Below are positions 13,411 through 20,836 of a DNA stretch of 23,936 nucleotides, one piece after another. The position numbers and the translations under genes are program-made. This stretch comes from JBBDYH01 sp040901795 (GTDB taxonomy: Bacteria; Planctomycetota; Planctomycetia; Pirellulales; JALHPA01). How positions within the stretch are numbered: the stretch's first letter is position 1; each line of letters opens with the position of its first letter. The stretch covers positions 1-23,936 of the forward strand of contig JBBDYH010000084.1 in assembly GCA_040901795.1 (NCBI GenBank), given 5' to 3'. The notes under the pieces are model-generated. The model was not told the origin of the DNA and did not search any database. It was given only the letters and a program-made list of their open reading frames with translations.

Positions 13411-15722
13411 AGCGGCATCTGCTCCAATTCGCCTTGGTGATTCTTTTGCCCGGCATCATGGTCGCCTTGATAGGTGGCTCGCCGCTGTGCGCACAGGAGC
13501 CGTTTGGCGATTTTGGTGCGCCGGCTGCCGCTGTCGAACAGGCCGACGAGATTCAGGCGCCAGGCGATGCGGAGGCGAAGCAACCCGCAGCTCCCGCCGA
13601 TCCCGCGAAGCCCGCCGAGCCGCCACCTGATCCGGCTCAGTACAGCCTGCCGATCCGCGCGGTGCTGGAGAGCAACCCGCAGACGCCGGTGCAGCTTGTC
13701 CGCGCCGCGAGCGTGCTCATCGATTTCGGCGAGCCGGCGTTGGCCCGACGGTACGTGGTGAAATTGCAGCAGGCTTCGCTCGACGATGCGGCGCTCGCGG
13801 ACCTGGTGCGGCGGCTGGGAAGCGGCCCGTTCTTGAGGATCGCGGGCGAAACGGCGCTCGAACCCGTCGGTCGCGAGTTCGGCGATCGGGCGATCGGCGC
13901 CGCAAGTCAGGCCGCACGCGACCCGAAACGCCTGGCTCAGTTTGTCGAGCAGTTGGGCAACCCTGCTCCGGAGGCACAGCGCCGCGCAATCGCCGAGTTG
14001 CTGGACGCACACGAGTTCGCCGTGCCGCCGTTGTTGGCCGCGATAAATGATCCGGCCCGCAAGTCCGTTCACGCCCGCGCGCAGCAAGCTCTGGTCGCAT
14101 TGCGGCAGGATGCCGTTTTGCCGCTGTTGGCCGTGCTCGACGGGCCGGATAGCGCCGCCAAAGCCGCGGCGGTTGAGTCGCTGGGCCGCATCGGCGCGGC
14201 AGAGGCGACCGGACCGCTCGTGGGACTTTATGCGTCTCGCGAGAGCCGGGCCGACGTGCGTGCTGCTGCGGAACAAGCGATTCTCGACCTGCACGGCAAG
14301 ACACCGACGCCGCGCGAGGCTGCAATCTATCTGGAACGAGAGACACGGGCGGTCCTGTCCGGACAGCGGCGTCTCCCGACCAAGGCCGGTGGTAACGTCG
14401 AAGCCTGGATCTGGGATCCGGCCAAAGGAGTGCCCATTCCGGCCACGCTCTCCGAGGACCAGGCGCGGTCGCGACTCGCGTTGCATCTTGCACATCGGCT
14501 GTATGAGCTCTCCTCGAACAATCGCCAGTATCGGCGGCACTACCTGGTGAGCATGCTTGCCGCCGAAGTTTATCGGGTCGGCCGCGACAATCCCGTTCCG
14601 CGCGACAAGGATTCGGCGTTTACCCAAGCGGCTGCGATGGGCGTCACCGCCGTCGAACATGCGCTCAGCGATGCGCTCGATCATGGTCATGCGGCCGCCG
14701 CCACCATCGCCGCACAGGTGCTAGGCGAGGTCGGCGACTCGGCGTTATTGGTCCGCGGCGGCGAACCCACACCACTGGCGCGCGCCTTGACGCACGACGA
14801 CCGGCGGCTGCGCTTCGCAGCGGCGGAGGCGATTGTGAACTTAATGCCGGCCGCACACTTCGCGGGTTCGAGCCATTTAAAATCGGCGCTTGTCTCCTTT
14901 GCTACGTCGTCGGGCGAGCGACGCGCTGTGGTCGGTTTTCCCAACGTTGAGACCGTCGGGAAGCTCGCCGGCATGGTCAATTCGCTTGGTTTCGACAGCG
15001 CCACAGCAACCAATGGGCGCGAGTTATTGCTGCAGGCCACGAAGGCGGGCGACAACGAACTGATCCTCATCAGTAGCCGCATCGATCGGGGGCCCTTGTA
15101 TCTCGTGCTCCAAGACTTGCGAAACCATGCGCACACCGCGGAAACGCCGATCATCGTTTTGGCCGAGGACGACGAGCTCGGTGAGCTCCGCGACGGACTC
15201 GAAGATGATCCACTGACGAGGGTCGTGCTGCGGCCGCGCGATGTGGAGGGCATGCGGTACGCCGTCGATTCCGTACTACGCAGAGCCGGCGAACGGATCG
15301 TCCCGCCGGCCGTCCGCGAGCGGCAAGCCAAGGAAGCGCTGAGATCAATCGCCGCGTTGAACACTGCTTTGCCAAAGATCTTTGATTTTCGCGATTACGA
15401 GACGGAGCTCTCGCGGTTGCTCTACTCGCCGTCGCTCGGCGCGCTGGCCGCGGAGGTCATCGACGATTTCGGCACGCACGCTTCACAGCAGGCGCTATTG
15501 ACGATTATCAATCGAACTTCGCAGCCCCTGGCATCGCGACAAGCGGCGACAATCGCCTTTGGCGAGAGCGTTCGCCGTTTTGGAGTACGGCTGAAGAAGG
15601 ATGAAATCCTGCGGCAGTACGCGCGCTACAACGCCAGCGAGTTCGAAGATGGCGCGAGTCAGGAGCTGCTGGGGGCAGTACTTGACGCGATTGAGCTGCC
15701 AACGCGAAAGAATGGGGAGTGA
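13407..15722 (+). CDS. Exported HEAT-repeat protein with a degenerate receiver-like domain
   Basis: 771 residues from the ATG at 13407, which overlaps argH by 4 bp; an in-frame start at 13368 would place the signal peptide internally. Residues 1-30 are a signal peptide (LLQFALVILLPGIMVALIGG, likely cut after CAQ). A Pro/Ala linker (37-80) follows, then HEAT-type helical repeats (about 85-300 and 410-485). Residues about 503-628 look like a response-regulator receiver fold: RRAVVGFPN, ELILISS, PIIVLAED and VVLRP. However, the phosphoacceptor Asp is replaced by Ser and the conserved Lys by Arg, so it should not be phosphorylated. Another helical region closes the protein. Probably a periplasmic scaffold; function unknown. 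A link to arginine synthesis is not implied by the overlap alone. Confidence 0.85.
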   Translation: MKRHLLQFALVILLPGIMVALIGGSPLCAQEPFGDFGAPAAAVEQADEIQAPGDAEAKQPAAPADPAKPAEPPPDPAQYSLPIRAVLESNPQTPVQLVRAASVLIDFGEPALARRYVVKLQQASLDDAALADLVRRLGSGPFLRIAGETALEPVGREFGDRAIGAASQAARDPKRLAQFVEQLGNPAPEAQRRAIAELLDAHEFAVPPLLAAINDPARKSVHARAQQALVALRQDAVLPLLAVLDGPDSAAKAAAVESLGRIGAAEATGPLVGLYASRESRADVRAAAEQAILDLHGKTPTPREAAIYLERETRAVLSGQRRLPTKAGGNVEAWIWDPAKGVPIPATLSEDQARSRLALHLAHRLYELSSNNRQYRRHYLVSMLAAEVYRVGRDNPVPRDKDSAFTQAAAMGVTAVEHALSDALDHGHAAAATIAAQVLGEVGDSALLVRGGEPTPLARALTHDDRRLRFAAAEAIVNLMPAAHFAGSSHLKSALVSFATSSGERRAVVGFPNVETVGKLAGMVNSLGFDSATATNGRELLLQATKAGDNELILISSRIDRGPLYLVLQDLRNHAHTAETPIIVLAEDDELGELRDGLEDDPLTRVVLRPRDVEGMRYAVDSVLRRAGERIVPPAVRERQAKEALRSIAALNTALPKIFDFRDYETELSRLLYSPSLGALAAEVIDDFGTHASQQALLTIINRTSQPLASRQAATIAFGESVRRFGVRLKKDEILRQYARYNASEFEDGASQELLGAVLDAIELPTRKNGE

Positions 15723-15723
15723 A

Positions 15724-15744
15724 GGGAATGGGGAATGGGGAATG
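15724..15744 (+). repeat. Heptamer array GGGAATG x3 (left arm)
   Basis: Three perfect tandem copies of GGGAATG starting 2 bp after the HEAT gene stop codon. A partial copy (AATGGGGAGTGAA) continues upstream into that gene's last codons. Reminiscent of the short tandemly repeated heptamers described in cyanobacteria. Confidence 0.85.
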
Positions 15745-15784
15745 ACCTCGGTAGTATCAATCTCCAATTCCGCAGAGGTGTCTC

Positions 15785-16138
15785 ATGCGAAATGTTGTCT
15801 TAGAACGAAGGACAAAAACATTTGCCGTGCGTGTCATTAGAATGTTCGGCAGGCTACCTAAGACCACGGAATCTCAGGTTCTGGGCAAGCAAGTACTTCG
15901 TTCGGGAACGAGCGTCGCGGCCAACTATCGAGAAGCGTCTCGCGCACGATCGTCACGCGAATTAAAATCGAAACTAGGGCAGGTTGAACAAGAAATCGAT
16001 GAAACCATGTTGTGGTTTGAATTGCTCATGGAGGCGGAGATCGTTAAGCGATCCCAGCTCACTGGGTTATACAGCGAGGCAGAAGAGCTGTTGAAGATTA
16101 CGGTCGCCTCGATCAAGACGCTGAAGAGTCGCAAGTAG
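15785..16138 (+). CDS. Four-helix-bundle protein, 23S rRNA intervening-sequence type (S23/IVP)
   Basis: 117 residues, the full family length (TIGR02436). The ATG at 15785 has GAGGTG five bases upstream. The family pattern is clear: TFAVRVIRMFGRLPKT, then the signature LGKQVLRSGTSVAANYREAS, then KLGQVEQEIDETMLWFELLM and a last helix (LTGLYSEAEELLKITVASIK). Such proteins are small, basic, pentamer-forming bundles, first known from intervening sequences of 23S rRNA genes. Their role is unclear, possibly nucleic-acid binding as in the related Avd proteins of retroelements. Lower GC and different codon use than both neighbours suggest separate origin. Confidence 0.92.
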   Translation: MRNVVLERRTKTFAVRVIRMFGRLPKTTESQVLGKQVLRSGTSVAANYREASRARSSRELKSKLGQVEQEIDETMLWFELLMEAEIVKRSQLTGLYSEAEELLKITVASIKTLKSRK

Positions 16139-16150
16139 TCTGCTTCTCTT

Positions 16151-16181
16151 CATTCCCCATTCCCCATTCCGCCATTCCCCA
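16151..16181 (+). repeat. Inverted heptamer array (right arm)
   Basis: CATTCCC-CATTCCC-CATTCC (16151-16170), then GCCATTCCCC. The inverse of the left array. It ends 9 bp before the start codon of the sigma-54 activator gene. Confidence 0.85.
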
Positions 16182-16189
16182 TTTGCTTC

Positions 16190-17248
16190 GTGCCACCTGA
16201 TCTCAATAGCGCCCCGCCGATTAAAGGACTCATCGGCTCTGGTCCGGCGATGGCGGAGACCTATCGGCTGACAAGGCAGGTCGCGCGCTCGAACGCCAGT
16301 GTCTTATTGCTCGGTGAAACGGGCACCGGTAAAGAACTGATCGCCAAGGCGATCCATCAACTCAGTGCGCGGAGCAGCGGGCCATTCGTCCGCGTTAACT
16401 GCGGTGCGCTCACGGAAAGCCTGCTAGAAAGTGAGCTATTCGGACATGTGCGAGGCTCGTTCACCGGCGCGGTCGCCAACCGCACCGGTCGCTTCGAGGC
16501 GGCGCACACCGGCACGATCTTCCTGGACGAGATCAACTCCACCACGCCCAAACTGCAAGTCAAGCTGTTACGCGTGCTGCAAGAGCGCGAGTTCGAGCGC
16601 GTCGGCGATACGCACACGATCCGCGTCGATACGCGCGTGATCGCAGCCAGCAACCGCGACCTGCTCGAAGAAGTCGCCAAAGACAACTTTCGCGAGGACC
16701 TTTATTACCGCCTCAACGTAGTGCCTCTCTATTTACCCCCCTTGCGTCAGAGGCGCGAGGACATTCCTGAGCTGGTGGGTCACTTTCTGAACATCTACAA
16801 CGAAGAGAACGACCGCTACGTCGTCCACATCGACCACAAGGCGCTGGCGGCCCTTCAGGATTACGACTGGCCGGGGAACGTGCGCGAGCTGCAGAACTAC
16901 ATCGAGCGGGCGGTGGTCATGGCCGAGGGGGACGAGCTGACTTGCGAGCTGCTGCCGCCAGTCGTGCTCGGCCAGAAAGCTCCGCGGAGCATGCGCGCCG
17001 GCCGAGCCACCGATTTGGAGGGGCTAACGCAGGAGCTGGTGCAACAGGGCCTCTTGGCGGCCGGACCGCAGGAGGACAACCTGCACATGAAGGTCGTCAA
17101 CCGCGTGGAGCGCGAGCTGATCGTGCAGGTGATGGCGGCCTGCGAAAGCGTCCAGACCAAGGCCGCCGCCAAGTTAGGCATCAACCGCAACACACTGCAC
17201 AAAAAGCTGAAAGAGTACGGGCTGGAAGAGAGCGGGGCGGCGGAGTGA
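16190..17248 (+). CDS. Sigma-54-dependent transcriptional activator without sensor domain
   Basis: 352 residues from a GTG at 16190. The protein enters the AAA+ domain almost at once (GLIGSGPAMAETYRLTRQ): Walker A GETGTGKE (42-49), the sigma-54 contact loop as GSFTGA (89-94, a variant of GAFTGA), Walker B IFLDEI (110-115) and the arginine-finger region with REDLYYRLNVVPLYLPPLR. A Fis-type helix-turn-helix ends it (VMAACESVQTKAAAKLGINR, NTLHKKLKEYG). It hydrolyses ATP to open promoters held by sigma-54 polymerase. A receiver, GAF or PAS domain is missing. Either it is a naturally short, constitutively competent type, or the N-terminal part was separated by the repeat element that ends 9 bp upstream. 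No Shine-Dalgarno before the GTG. Confidence 0.93.
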   Translation: MPPDLNSAPPIKGLIGSGPAMAETYRLTRQVARSNASVLLLGETGTGKELIAKAIHQLSARSSGPFVRVNCGALTESLLESELFGHVRGSFTGAVANRTGRFEAAHTGTIFLDEINSTTPKLQVKLLRVLQEREFERVGDTHTIRVDTRVIAASNRDLLEEVAKDNFREDLYYRLNVVPLYLPPLRQRREDIPELVGHFLNIYNEENDRYVVHIDHKALAALQDYDWPGNVRELQNYIERAVVMAEGDELTCELLPPVVLGQKAPRSMRAGRATDLEGLTQELVQQGLLAAGPQEDNLHMKVVNRVERELIVQVMAACESVQTKAAAKLGINRNTLHKKLKEYGLEESGAAE

Positions 17249-17290
17249 AGCAAGCCCAACGTCCCAACTGAACTGGAATCGCCGTTCGCG

Positions 17291-17296
17291 TATACT
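17291..17296 (+). promoter_or_regulatory. -10 element TATACT before the Uma2 gene
   Basis: TATACT lies 64 bp before the ATG, with a poor -35 (CTGAAC, 17268-17273) at 17 bp. It would give a leader of about 58 nt. Weak evidence taken alone. Confidence 0.35.
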
Positions 17297-17360
17297 GGTT
17301 TTAGTTGGCCGTTTGCAGGTTGTTTGTTGTTCCGTCCCGGACGACGCCCTGGAGGTTTTT

Positions 17361-17984
17361 ATGGCGACAGTATCGAAGCCGTACTACACCGAAGCCGAAT
17401 ATGTCGCTCGTGAACGCCGGGCTACATACAAGAGCGAGTACTATCGCGGAGAGATCTTCGCCATGGCCGGGGCGACTCGCGAACACAATCTGGTGGCGGT
17501 AAATGTTGCCTCGCGACTCGTCGAGCAATTACGGAAGACGCGCTGCGAAGTCTATCCCAGCGACATGCGCGTCCGTCTTCCGACAGGGCTGTATACGTAC
17601 CCTGACGTAAGCGTAGCTTGCGGAGAACCGAGATTCCTGGACGATGAAGTAGACACGCTGCTCAATCCCAACGTCATCGTCGAGGTGCTGTCTGCATCCA
17701 CGGAGGCCTACGATCGAGGGGAGAAGGCCCAGCAGTATCGGAGCCTTGAGTCGCTGGCTCACTACGTGCTCATTGCCTCTGAGAAACTGCACATCGAGGT
17801 CCACACGCGTCAAGCGAATCGTCAATGGCTGATTTCGGAGGCCAGCGACCTGGCTGCGACGATCGAACTGCCCGCGATCAACTGCCGATTGTCGCTAGCC
17901 GAGGTGTACGACAAGGTTACTCTGACTCAACAACACACGGGCCGAGGCATCGATGAAGCGGCGGCCAAAGATCAAGCAAGATAA
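17361..17984 (+). CDS. Uma2 family (DUF820) PD-(D/E)XK nuclease-like protein
   Basis: 207 residues from the ATG at 17361, which has a strong GGAGG six bases before it; an earlier frame start at 17313 lacks such support. Family features: KSEYYRGEIFAMAGATREHN (24-43), YPSDMRVR, then the nuclease-fold residues TYPDVSV with Asp82, VIVEVLS with Glu108, and YDRGEKAQQYR with Lys122, followed by LAHYVLI. Uma2 proteins are abundant in cyanobacteria and planctomycetes and are predicted restriction-endonuclease-like; their biological role is unknown. The catalytic set seems intact. It is followed by a ParD-like fragment 8 bp on. Confidence 0.93.
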   Translation: MATVSKPYYTEAEYVARERRATYKSEYYRGEIFAMAGATREHNLVAVNVASRLVEQLRKTRCEVYPSDMRVRLPTGLYTYPDVSVACGEPRFLDDEVDTLLNPNVIVEVLSASTEAYDRGEKAQQYRSLESLAHYVLIASEKLHIEVHTRQANRQWLISEASDLAATIELPAINCRLSLAEVYDKVTLTQQHTGRGIDEAAAKDQAR

Positions 17985-17992
17985 TAACTTCA

Positions 17993-18172
17993 ATGCAGCC
18001 TCGCCCTTCAGAATGCGTACATGATTTCGTCGACCGGCAAAAAGTCGAGGTCGAAATCATCAAAGGATTAGAAAACGGTCCATCGACACCGTTTACGAAT
18101 GAAGACTGGGAGTCGATCCGCAAAGAAGTTGTATCACGCCATCGGGCACGCATGCAGAAAGAGTCGGCGTGA
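17993..18172 (+). CDS. Short ParD-like antitoxin fragment (59 aa)
   Basis: 59 residues, ATG 17993-17995 to TGA 18170-18172. The second half, EIIKGLENGPSTPFTNEDWE followed by SIRKEVVSRHRARMQ, resembles the toxin-binding C-terminal tail of ParD/CopG-type antitoxins (pattern GLESGP-TPMT--DW--IR-EV). The N-terminal ribbon-helix-helix DNA-binding part that such proteins need is absent, and an in-frame stop at 17954 rules out a longer form. No toxin gene follows. It is either a decayed antitoxin or an orphan short one. No Shine-Dalgarno is visible. It ends 7 bp before the likely start of the CcsA/HemX-like gene. Confidence 0.5.
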   Translation: MQPRPSECVHDFVDRQKVEVEIIKGLENGPSTPFTNEDWESIRKEVVSRHRARMQKESA

Positions 18173-18179
18173 TTTTGCC

Positions 18180-19163
18180 ATGCTCTCCGGCATCTCGGTT
18201 TTTTGTTTCGCCGCCAGTTACGCGGTCGCACTTGCGCTGGAAGCCACGCGGCTGTGGTTCCGCAGCGGCGTGCGCGGAGCGTTGATGCTCGGCTTCGCGA
18301 GCGCAGGCTTGTTGGCGCACACGCTCTTTCTGGTTTATCGCGCAACCACGGCGAGTGGAGCGCCCCTGTCAAGCGCCTATGATTGGTACCTGCTGGCCGC
18401 CTGGGTCTTGGTTGCCATCTATCTCTATCTCGTCTACTACCACCCCCAAGCGGCAATCGGCATCTTCGTCTTGCCGCTGGTGCTGGCGATGGTGGGGTTC
18501 GCCCAGCTCTCAGACCGCGAGCCCTTTCCGCAAGACCCGGCGGCGCAGGTTTGGGGCACGCTGCACGGCATATTCCTGTTGTTCGGGTATGTCGCGGTAG
18601 TCATCGGGTTCATCGCCGGCGTGATGTATCTGTTGCAAGCGCGTCGCCTGAAACGAAAGCAGCTTCCACCGGCGCGTCTGCGGCTGCCCAGCCTGGAGTG
18701 GCTCGACGGCGTCAACGGCCGCGCGATCGTTCTCTCGGCCATCTTCGTCGCCGCGGGGTTTGTTTCGGGCATCATCCTCAACGCGGTCAATCACCGACAA
18801 CAGATCGACTATGTTCCCTGGAACGATCCCATCGTCTGGCGGCTGGGAGGCACGATGGCCTGGCTGGTTGTGGCGGCGCTCTTCAGCCAACTCTATCGCC
18901 CCGCCAACCATGGCCGAAAAGTCGCGTACTTGACGGTCGCCAGTTTTGTCTTCCTGGCCTTCACCGCCATCCTGCGGCCGTTCGTAGCCAGCGAACATAG
19001 CGCGCGGCCCGACCAGGCGGCGCAGACACCCAGAGCGGGAGAGGCGCGGAAACTGGGGGACGAGGAGAGTCGTACGTCGACGTCGACGGTTTGGTCTCCC
19101 AGTCTCCCAGTCTCCCAGTCTCCCAGTCTCCTCGTCTTGCCTGCCAGCGAGGTGGCCGCATGA
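18180..19163 (+). CDS. CcsA/HemX-like cytochrome c assembly family membrane protein
   Basis: 327 residues from the ATG at 18180, just before the first membrane helix (MLSGISVFCFAASYAVALAL); the frame extends to 18099 but would run through the ParD-like gene. About eight membrane helices. The family (PF01578) is recognised from the fold, the tryptophan-containing loop AQVWGTLHGIFLLFGYVAVV and a later NDPIVWRLGGTMAWLV segment. Members handle haem at the membrane. The copy before hemA is commonly called HemX and influences glutamyl-tRNA reductase. Its stop overlaps hemA (ATGA). The last 40 or so residues are encoded by an octamer repeat array and are probably not part of the original fold. Confidence 0.85.
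   Translation: MLSGISVFCFAASYAVALALEATRLWFRSGVRGALMLGFASAGLLAHTLFLVYRATTASGAPLSSAYDWYLLAAWVLVAIYLYLVYYHPQAAIGIFVLPLVLAMVGFAQLSDREPFPQDPAAQVWGTLHGIFLLFGYVAVVIGFIAGVMYLLQARRLKRKQLPPARLRLPSLEWLDGVNGRAIVLSAIFVAAGFVSGIILNAVNHRQQIDYVPWNDPIVWRLGGTMAWLVVAALFSQLYRPANHGRKVAYLTVASFVFLAFTAILRPFVASEHSARPDQAAQTPRAGEARKLGDEESRTSTSTVWSPSLPVSQSPSLLVLPASEVAA
19057..19136 (+). repeat. Period-8 array (TCTCCCAG x4) with inverted arms inside a gene end
   Basis: Four perfect tandem copies of TCTCCCAG (19095-19126). Perfect 10-bp arms GACGAGGAGA (19059-19068) and TCTCCTCGTC (19127-19136) bracket it, with a self-complementary core (CGTCGACGTCGACG). It has the same layout as the element at 2611-2710: octamer units, inverted arms and a palindromic centre. 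Confidence 0.75.
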
Positions 19164-20434
19164 AGCTGCAAATGGTCGGCTGCAGCCACCACAATGCTCC
19201 CTTGGAAATTCGCGAACGGCTGGCGTTCAACACCGAGCAAGCCGCGGCCGCGCTCGCCCGCTGGCGCGCCGAGTTTCCGCGCACCGAGGCCGTGCTGCTG
19301 TCCACCTGCAACCGCGTGGAAGTTTACACCGCCACCGAAAGCGACAAAGAAGGTCCCACGCATCACGAGGTCGCGGAGTTTCTGGCCGAGTGCCACGGCT
19401 TGGAGCTGGTCTCGGTCTTCGACGACCTCTTCGAGCAATCGGGCGAAGGGATGGTCCGCCATCTGTTTACGGTCGCCGCCAGCCTCGACAGCATGGTCGT
19501 CGGCGAGCCGCAAATTCTTGCACAGGTAAAGCAGGCGTATCAGCTCGCTCAGCAACACCAAAGTGCAGGTCCCTTGACGCATGAAATGTTTCAGGCCGCC
19601 TTGCGCGTGGCCAAGCGCGTGGCCCACGAGACCGCGATCAACGAGCGCCGCGTGAGCATCCCCAGTGTCGCCGTCGGCGACTTCGCCCGCGTGATCTTCG
19701 AACGCTTCGATGACAAGCGCGTGCTGGTGATCGGCGCGGGGGAGATGGCCGAAGAGACGTTGCGGTATTTGCACGACGCCGGCGCCCGACACATTACGGT
19801 GATCAATCGCAGCCACGAGCGCGCTTTGTCGATCGCCGGACAATACGGCGGCCGCGCGGCGGCCTGGGAAGACCTCGATCGGCTGCTGGTTGCGGCCGAT
19901 CTCGTGGTGAGCACGACCGGCGCGCCGGAACCAATCGTCACACTGCCGCGTTACCGACGCATCGAGGCCGACCGATTTCAACGCCCGATCTTCATCCTGG
20001 ATCTCGCGGTGCCCCGCGATTTCGATCCGGCGATAGCCGATTGCCTGGGCGTGTATCTCTATTCCGTGGACGATCTGGCGACCGCTTGCGAGCGCAACCG
20101 GCACGAGCGGGAGCGCGAATTACCCAAGGCCTTACGCATCGTCGAGGAAGAGACCCAGCGCTTCCTGGCGGAACTGCACCACCGCGCGACCGGCCCCATC
20201 ATCCAGCGGCTGCGCCAAGGTTGGCAATCGCTCCGCGATCAAGAGCTGCGGCGGCTGTTCAACAGGCTACCAGAGCTCGACGAGCCGTCGCGCGCAGAGA
20301 TCGAGCAGTCGTTCGATCGTTACGTCAACAAGCTCTTACACCCGCCGCTGGAGTCGCTGCGCGACGAATCGCGACACGGTGCGCCGCATGGATTGTTGGA
20401 AGCGCTCAAGCGGCTATTTCATCTGAAGGATTGA
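19160..20434 (+). CDS. hemA: Glutamyl-tRNA reductase
   Basis: 424 residues from the ATG at 19160, preceded by GAGGTG and overlapping the HemX-like gene by 4 bp; the open frame upstream is only translated repeat sequence. It reduces glutamyl-tRNA to glutamate-1-semialdehyde with NADPH, the first committed step of tetrapyrrole synthesis by the C5 route. The catalytic segment LLSTCNRVEVY has the nucleophile Cys50. The family signature follows in GEPQILAQVKQAY. The NADPH domain has VLVIGAGEMAEETLRYL, and the C-terminal dimerisation helices are complete. The next step gene (hemL) is not in the window. Confidence 0.97.
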   Translation: MKLQMVGCSHHNAPLEIRERLAFNTEQAAAALARWRAEFPRTEAVLLSTCNRVEVYTATESDKEGPTHHEVAEFLAECHGLELVSVFDDLFEQSGEGMVRHLFTVAASLDSMVVGEPQILAQVKQAYQLAQQHQSAGPLTHEMFQAALRVAKRVAHETAINERRVSIPSVAVGDFARVIFERFDDKRVLVIGAGEMAEETLRYLHDAGARHITVINRSHERALSIAGQYGGRAAAWEDLDRLLVAADLVVSTTGAPEPIVTLPRYRRIEADRFQRPIFILDLAVPRDFDPAIADCLGVYLYSVDDLATACERNRHERERELPKALRIVEEETQRFLAELHHRATGPIIQRLRQGWQSLRDQELRRLFNRLPELDEPSRAEIEQSFDRYVNKLLHPPLESLRDESRHGAPHGLLEALKRLFHLKD

Positions 20435-20444
20435 CGATTCGGAG

Positions 20445-20834
20445 CTACGCCTCGTCCTCCCATTCCTCATCCTCATCCTCGTCGTCGTCGTCCCAGTCAT
20501 CGTCTTCATCGTCTTCTTCCTCCCAGTCCTCATCCTCTTCGTCTACGTCTTCGTCGTCCTCGACTTCTTCCCACTCTTCATCGACGAAATCATCGTCCTC
20601 CTCATCTTCCTCATCATCTGGCTCATCCTCCTCGAGGTCCTCGTCCTCATCCTCGTCGTCGTTTTCGTCCTCCTCGTCGTCGTCCAATTCGTCGTCCTCT
20701 TGTCCCGCCGCTTGTTCGCGAATCTTAGCGGCGTAAACCTTCGGCAACTCGCCATCGCGCGGACCGACCGCCACAGAAAGTCGCCACGACTCCCACAATT
20801 CCTCGGGCCTCAAATCCGACAGGGCAATGGCCAT
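20445..20834 (-). CDS. Small protein with extremely acidic C-terminal tail (129 aa)
   Basis: 129 residues from the ATG at 20832-20834, with AGGAGG ten bases upstream, inside the end of scpB; it starts 2 bp after scpB's stop. The first 45 residues are an ordinary folded-looking part (MAIALSDLRPEELWESWRLS, then GELPKVYAAKIREQ). From about residue 46 to the end nearly every residue is Asp or Glu, with single Trp at about 88, 104, 114 and 125. The coding DNA is a GAT/GAC/GAG/GAA-rich simple-sequence tract. Such tails can mimic DNA or bind basic proteins. Being coupled to the SMC-partner gene scpB makes a chromosome-related role worth testing, but this is inference. Family unknown. Confidence 0.8.
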   Translation of the reverse strand: MAIALSDLRPEELWESWRLSVAVGPRDGELPKVYAAKIREQAAGQEDDELDDDEEDENDDEDEDEDLEEDEPDDEEDEEDDDFVDEEWEEVEDDEDVDEEDEDWEEEDDEDDDWDDDDEDEDEEWEDEA

Positions 20835-20836
20835 TA

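Larger units (their letters stand above)
15724..16181. mobile_element. Intervening-sequence-like unit: four-helix-bundle gene inside inverted heptamer arrays
   Basis: The left edge is three perfect copies of GGGAATG (15724-15744), preceded by a degenerate copy reaching into the HEAT gene stop. The right edge is CATTCCC twice, CATTCC, then CCATTCCCC (16151-16181). The first 20 bases of the right array are the exact reverse complement of 20 bases of the left array, so an RNA could fold into a long stem with the gene in the loop. 23S rRNA intervening sequences have just this layout and encode the same protein family, but this unit sits between protein genes. Mobility is inferred. Confidence 0.55.

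Noticed and set aside
13323..14690. Minus-strand open frame of 455 codons opposite argH and the HEAT gene
   Set aside because: Antisense in high-GC DNA with no start signal or domain; the plus-strand genes are certain.
15724..16181. CRISPR array or transposon with transposase
   Set aside because: The heptamer units have no spacers, and the only gene inside is a four-helix-bundle protein, not a transposase.
18893..20104. Minus-strand open frame of 403 codons opposite hemX/hemA
   Set aside because: Antisense of hemA; part of it is the translated octamer repeat.
20041..20736. Plus-strand frame ending in a poly-serine stretch
   Set aside because: The poly-serine is the antisense reading of the Asp/Glu tract; the minus-strand frame has a ribosome binding site and coupling to scpB, while this frame overlaps hemA out of frame.
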